From: Candidatus Saccharimonadota bacterium
Lineage (GTDB): Bacteria; Patescibacteriota; Saccharimonadia; Saccharimonadales; Saccharimonadaceae
Assembly (NCBI GenBank): GCA_017455145.1
Contig: JAFTBP010000008.1
Span: forward strand, 1 to 32,746
Reading direction: 5' to 3'
Length of the DNA: 32,746 nucleotides
Position numbers and translations under genes: made by a program. Position 1 is the first letter of the stretch, and each line of letters begins with the position of its first letter. This document shows, one piece after another, positions 29,710 through 32,746 of the stretch. Below the pieces are notes generated by a model that saw only the letters and a program-made list of their open reading frames with translations, did no database searches and was not told the DNA's origin.

Positions 29710-31050
29710 ATGTTAGTTTCTAGGTACACTCAGTTTCTACCGCAGGGTGATGGCTCTACGGTGATTTGGCATTCCGTCTTTGGGCGCGTAATGCAACTTC
29801 CGGATCAGCTTGCTGATTTTCTAAAAGAAGCAGGCGATTTTAATAGTCATGATTTTGAAGAAGAATTTGGCGAGGATGCATTAAAAATCCTATCAAACGC
29901 ACATATTCTAATTGATTCGACCGAGCAAGAACAGGTAGATATAGATAACCTGTTCGCTAAACATAATCCAAAGCATAAGAGCAAGGTCAAGGCCCTGTCT
30001 CTCATCATGTCCGAGGAATGTCCGTTTAGATGTGTGTATTGTATACACTTTGCAAATTCGAAGCATTATTACAATCAAGAAAAAATGATGAGTCTAGAAG
30101 TCGCCAAGGCTAGTATTGACAGCTATCTTGGTTTGATGATAAAAAACGGCGAAACTGATTTTTACATCAATTTTGGTGGCGGGGAACCGTTGCTAAACTA
30201 TCGTACGATTGCCGAGATACTCCCCTACATTAAAGAATGCGAAAGTTTGTATGATATTAAAATCAAGCTTGGCATTAACACTAATTTGAGCCTCTTGACC
30301 AGGGAAATGGCCGAGACTTTTATTAGATATAATGTAGAAATCGCTACTAGCCTAGATGGCACAAAATCAGGCAATAACAAAGTTCGCCTTACCAAGGATT
30401 TATCCGGAACTTATGATTCTATCATGCGTGGCTTTAATATCCTCAAAAAATTAGGCCATCCGCTTGATGGATTTGCTATGACTGTTACAGAGGCTAATTT
30501 GTCCGACGTCGACACGGAAATTATCGACTGGGCCGATTCGTTAGGTATGAAAGAAGTCCGCATCGATATCGATGTGGTCGGCATCGTAAATAGTTCTATG
30601 CAAAAAATCATAGACAAGCTAACTCGCGTGCGCAAGTACGCGATGGAGAAAGGAATTTCTGTAATAGGATTTTGGTCTAGACCGGCCGAAAACCTTGGTC
30701 TTATCCCCGAAGAAGAAGATATCGGATTCTGTGGAGGAGAGAGAGGAAATTCGCTTTGCGTAGCTCCCAGCGGACAAGTTTTTCCGTGTGGATATAGTAA
30801 TTACCAGTTAGGAAACTACCAAGATATTCCTACAATCTATGAGAATTCTGCGTATGTAGAATTACTAGACAATCGTAACCTAAACATCCAGCCAGACAAA
30901 TGTAAAAAGTGTCCAATTTTTGGATTCTGTAGAGGTGGATGTTTGATTACAAAAGAAGCTAATCAGGGTTCTACTAAAAAGCAATCAGCCATGTGCGAAC
31001 TCTATGTTGGAATGACCGAGGCAATTATTCGTCAGCAGGTAACCGCATAG
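29710..31050 (+). CDS. Radical SAM-SPASM peptide maturase
   Basis: A 446-aa radical SAM enzyme with the marks of RiPP maturases. The [4Fe-4S] motif CxxxCxxC is C104, C108, C111; GGGEP (156-160) contacts SAM. The C-terminal SPASM domain is textbook: C341, C350, then GQVFPC (G-x4-C360), then C398-x2-C401-x5-C407-x3-C411 and a final C429, enough for two auxiliary clusters. Residues 1-90 form a separate N-terminal domain (FLPQGDGSTVIWHSVFGRV...) that could act as the leader-peptide recognition element. A 29-codon Cys-containing peptide gene follows 37 bases downstream. The enzyme type is firm; that it modifies this peptide, perhaps by thioether formation, is inferred from context. Confidence 0.92.
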   Translation: MLVSRYTQFLPQGDGSTVIWHSVFGRVMQLPDQLADFLKEAGDFNSHDFEEEFGEDALKILSNAHILIDSTEQEQVDIDNLFAKHNPKHKSKVKALSLIMSEECPFRCVYCIHFANSKHYYNQEKMMSLEVAKASIDSYLGLMIKNGETDFYINFGGGEPLLNYRTIAEILPYIKECESLYDIKIKLGINTNLSLLTREMAETFIRYNVEIATSLDGTKSGNNKVRLTKDLSGTYDSIMRGFNILKKLGHPLDGFAMTVTEANLSDVDTEIIDWADSLGMKEVRIDIDVVGIVNSSMQKIIDKLTRVRKYAMEKGISVIGFWSRPAENLGLIPEEEDIGFCGGERGNSLCVAPSGQVFPCGYSNYQLGNYQDIPTIYENSAYVELLDNRNLNIQPDKCKKCPIFGFCRGGCLITKEANQGSTKKQSAMCELYVGMTEAIIRQQVTA

Positions 31051-31087
31051 GTTTAGCATAAACAGTCTACGAAAGGAGAGAAAGGAT

Positions 31088-31177
31088 ATGAAAAACACAC
31101 CCAAGAAGGTAGAGATCAAGATGGTACAGATGCCCGTTTCTGCAATGACTTGCAAAAAACCCAGCAACTGCCACTAA
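31088..31177 (+). CDS. 29-aa candidate RiPP precursor peptide
   Basis: A short gene placed directly behind the maturase and before the terminator, with GAAAGGAGAGAAAGGAT ahead of ATG 31088. The peptide starts MKNTPKKVEIKM (basic leader-like part, residues 1-15) and ends VSAMTCKKPSNCH, with Cys at 22 and 28 near the C-terminus. Size, two clustered Cys, a charged N-terminus and cotranscription with a SPASM enzyme are what is expected of a sactipeptide- or ranthipeptide-like precursor. I do not recognise the core sequence as a named class. No protease or exporter gene lies beside it. Alternative: a chance frame in the 3' UTR, which the strong ribosome site and close terminator argue against. Confidence 0.75.
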   Translation: MKNTPKKVEIKMVQMPVSAMTCKKPSNCH

Positions 31178-31197
31178 TGGTAGCTACTATCAATCAG

Positions 31198-31223
31198 GGC
31201 GGTTCTTTACGAACCGCCTTTTT
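31198..31223 (+). terminator. Terminator of the maturase-peptide operon
   Basis: GGCGGTTC (31198-31205) with GAACCGCC (31211-31218), loop TTTAC, then TTTTT. It starts 20 bases after the peptide stop codon. Confidence 0.94.
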
Positions 31224-31241
31224 CTTGTATAATATTATATT

Positions 31242-31904
31242 ATGAATAATGAAGTATCAAAAATCGTAGCAAAAATCAAAAATCAGTATGAGAATATTGA
31301 TACTATTTTGTTGTTTGGCTCCGCTACGTCGCCAGACTGGACCAATAAATCCGATATTGATGTTTTTCTAGTGGACGATTCTTTTAACGATTCTCGCTCT
31401 GACGCAGAAATTGATGGTGTTTTAGTAGAATTTCAGGAAGACAGTTTTGCTAATATTAAAAAGGATATGGAAAATGAGCGCGGAAGATTGCTGAATAGAA
31501 ACGTTTCTACTATGATTGCTACTTCTACGGTTGTTTCCACTAAATCTCCAGAGAAAGTCGAGGAGCTAGTTAACTTCGCAAAAGAAATTTTAGCCTCCAA
31601 GCCGAATTATGACGACGAAGATATTAAAATGTGGAAATATTCCATCGACGATTATTTAGCAAAAGCAGAAAAAGATGTGGCGAGGAACGATGAGGTTGCG
31701 TTTTATTTTGACGCGCATTATGTTTTGCAGAATGCACTAGAAATGTCGCTCGCACTAAACGGTGCATATATGCCACAGCCAAAATACCTAGCCGGACTTT
31801 TAGTAGAAAAAGACCCAGAATTATTAGAGATTTGGAAAAACTACCTTGCGTCTAGCGCCATGAGCGATAAGCTAACTGCAATCACGGCATTAAAAAATAA
31901 ATAA
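31242..31904 (+). CDS. Nucleotidyltransferase with HEPN-like C-terminal domain
   Basis: Residues about 15-75 match the MNT-type nucleotidyltransferase fold: LLFGSATSPDWTNKSDIDVFLV gives GS (26-27), ten residues, then D38-x-D40, with a later acidic position in VLVEFQED. Residues about 120-220 are all helical (MWKYSIDDYLAKAEKDVARNDEVAFYFDAHYVLQNALEMSLALNG) and resemble a HEPN-type domain. MNT and HEPN proteins often form toxin-antitoxin pairs in which the MNT modifies the HEPN toxin; here both appear in one chain, so a drug- or tRNA-modifying transferase is also possible. TG-TATAAT (-10 at 31228-31233) lies 8 bases before ATG 31242. Confidence 0.75.
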   Translation: MNNEVSKIVAKIKNQYENIDTILLFGSATSPDWTNKSDIDVFLVDDSFNDSRSDAEIDGVLVEFQEDSFANIKKDMENERGRLLNRNVSTMIATSTVVSTKSPEKVEELVNFAKEILASKPNYDDEDIKMWKYSIDDYLAKAEKDVARNDEVAFYFDAHYVLQNALEMSLALNGAYMPQPKYLAGLLVEKDPELLEIWKNYLASSAMSDKLTAITALKNK

Positions 31905-32003
31905 TTATTCCATATTCTGACAAATTTTGCAGAGGTGAATAGACTCATCCTCCGGGTCCAATTTTGCTCCGCAAACGTCACAACGTTCGTTGTTTTGGTT
32001 CAT
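31905..32003 (-). CDS. 32-aa zinc-ribbon peptide
   Basis: A tiny gene with two CxxC knuckles: CDVC at residues 8-11 and CKIC at 25-28, separated by 13 residues, enough for one Zn ribbon. It begins MNQNNER and ends QNME. On the minus strand TATAAT (-10 at 32015-32010) lies exactly 6 bases before ATG 32003, the same leaderless layout as the core genes. The stop abuts the stop of the convergent nucleotidyltransferase gene with no gap. Function unknown; such peptides occur as small RNA-polymerase or ribosome-associated factors. Confidence 0.65.
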   Translation of the reverse strand: MNQNNERCDVCGAKLDPEDESIHLCKICQNME

Positions 32004-32024
32004 ATTTATATTATAATATATTAA

Positions 32025-32309
32025 GCGGAGAATAAGCTTAGAACCCATGATCTTTCAGGCTGTGAGATTTATACTACGGGAGAACCTTGTCCAATGTGTC
32101 TTGCGGCGATTTTGTGGGCGAATATTGAGAAGATATATTATGGGTGCAGACTGAGCGACAATGAGAGCATTGGATTCCGCGATGTAAAATTTGACGAGAT
32201 GATGGGCGGGAGGCCTGGCCTGCCGGATGGATTCATGGAGGAAAGGGACCGGGAGCTGTGCCTTGAAGTGCTCAAAGAATATGAGCAGATGGAAGGGGAG
32301 AGGTATTAG
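32025..32309 (+). pseudogene. 5'-truncated CMP/dCMP-type nucleoside deaminase
   Basis: The open frame after TAA 32022 encodes about 94 residues of the C-terminal half of a guanine/cytidine-type deaminase: GCEIYTTGEPCPMCLAAILWAN carries the zinc ligands of PCxxC, and EKIYYGCRLSDNESIGFRD follows as in GuaD-like enzymes. The N-terminal half with the HAE zinc/catalytic motif is absent and a stop codon lies just upstream, so it cannot be active. The usual annotation start at ATG 32094 falls inside PCPMC. Codons (CGG, AGG, CTG, GCC, GAG) are GC-rich and unlike the neighbours, which points to import from another bacterium followed by truncation. Confidence 0.82.
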
Positions 32310-32572
32310 ATAAAAACCGCCTTATGGTGGGCGAATTCAAGATTTTCTTCACTTGGTGAGGGGTGAGTACGGCGCCATGCGAATTCTGAGGTATATATAC
32401 AGGCAAAGAGATTCGAACTTTTAAGAAAATATAGCTTTATTGGAGCCGTAGAGGCTTAAAACAATGACAACGAAGAAAATGAAAGAAATACAATGTCAAT
32501 GATATAATAGTAGCTAAAAATACCCGGATTACAAAGTTAGCATTACATTAGACGTGGACGCCAGCGATTAGA
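32310..32572. other. Gene-free stretch next to the deaminase remnant
   Basis: No supported gene. A short GC hairpin (CGCC...GGGCG near 32318-32333) follows the remnant. A tRNA T-loop-like word (GTTCGAATC on the minus strand, near 32409-32418) has no matching acceptor or anticodon arm. A TGA-TATAAT at about 32500-32508 (+) is not followed by an ORF. The area looks like decayed imported DNA. Confidence 0.4.
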
Positions 32573-32746
32573 TTATTTGACATATCGTTCAAACATTATT
32601 CGAAGCTTATAGCTAAGGTAGTCATGGATATCTTCGAGTGTTACAGAGACTTCGTTGCGGTAATATTTACGCAAAATGGCGAAAGTGCCGCTCGTAAGAA
32701 TTAAAAGCTCGAACTCGGCGTTTTTGTCCTCGATGCCTTTTTCGCG
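32573..32746 (-). CDS. C-terminal end of a possible TetR-family regulator
   Basis: A minus-strand frame runs in from the right edge for 57 codons and stops at TAA (32575-32573). It is helical: AEFELLILTSGTFAILRKYYRN, then SVTLEDIHDYLSYKLRIMFERYV. The pattern hydrophobic helix - short loop - T/S-x-E-D/E-I helix resembles the C-terminal ligand domain of TetR-type repressors (for example F-x-x-G-x-x-x-I-L-R-x-W/Y followed by PEE). The DNA-binding domain would lie outside the window, so this is tentative. Confidence 0.5.
   Translation of the reverse strand, partial: REKGIEDKNAEFELLILTSGTFAILRKYYRNEVSVTLEDIHDYLSYKLRIMFERYVK

Noticed and set aside
32400-32460. Degenerate tRNA on the minus strand (GTTCGAATC word)
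   Set aside because: Only a T-loop-like word with a mismatched stem; no acceptor, D-arm or anticodon arm could be drawn.
1-32746. CRISPR array, insertion sequence, integrase or attachment site
   Set aside because: No regularly spaced direct repeats, transposase or integrase motifs, or tRNA-end duplications were found; the TPETQPSTP repeats at 16640-16690 are coding repeats.

Overview
The window looks like a chromosomal segment of a very small-genome bacterium, most likely a Candidatus Saccharibacteria (TM7) relative. That placement is inference. It rests on short versions of core genes (HrcA 249 aa, GrpE 149 aa), a phosphoketolase-centred carbon metabolism, a type IV secretion VirB6-like giant membrane protein, dense packing, and many genes whose extended -10 box sits only 6-10 nt before the start codon. 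TGA is a normal stop here (phosphoketolase N-part and murB both end on it), so the UGA=Gly code of SR1/Gracilibacteria does not apply.

Layout: 1-5190 carries, on the + strand, the lepA end, a CIRCE-controlled hrcA-grpE pair, an NMP kinase, a phosphoketolase encoded as two overlapping ORFs, and a PIN-TRAM protein. 5192-9187 (-) carries a class A penicillin-binding protein and tyrosyl-tRNA synthetase. 9249-12180 carries a phosphomannomutase-like HAD protein, a 49-aa membrane protein (-), tpiA, and a Pro/Lys-rich tail-anchored protein. 12200-13185 (-) holds a probable small RNA, tRNA-Gly(UCC), tRNA-His(GUG) and a 137-aa orphan.

13330-17073 is an accessory block of three unrecognised genes: an acidic helical protein, a six-helix membrane protein, and a membrane-anchored protein with a Pro/Thr-rich tail. 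Its codon use differs from the core genes (CCC, AGA and GAG are frequent), its ribosome binding sites are strong, and it has canonical -35/-10 promoters. One of these promoters belongs to a repeated promoter family that also drives the small RNA and the 49-aa protein. 17241-23308 encodes surface functions: an LPTTG-anchored protein, a bitopic protein and a VirB6/TrbL-like protein. 23368-25355 has tRNA-Arg(CCG), murB and folD. 25394-29567 has an orphan enzyme-like protein, queH, and a membrane/envelope-stress cluster that includes a LiaF-like protein.

29710-31223 is the most interesting unit. A canonical radical SAM-SPASM maturase is followed in the same transcription unit by a 29-aa peptide with two cysteines near its C-terminus and then a terminator. 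This is a compact, probably undescribed RiPP-type locus. The right end (31242-32746) has a nucleotidyltransferase, a 32-aa zinc-ribbon peptide, a 5'-truncated deaminase remnant of foreign codon style, and the end of a possible TetR-type regulator.
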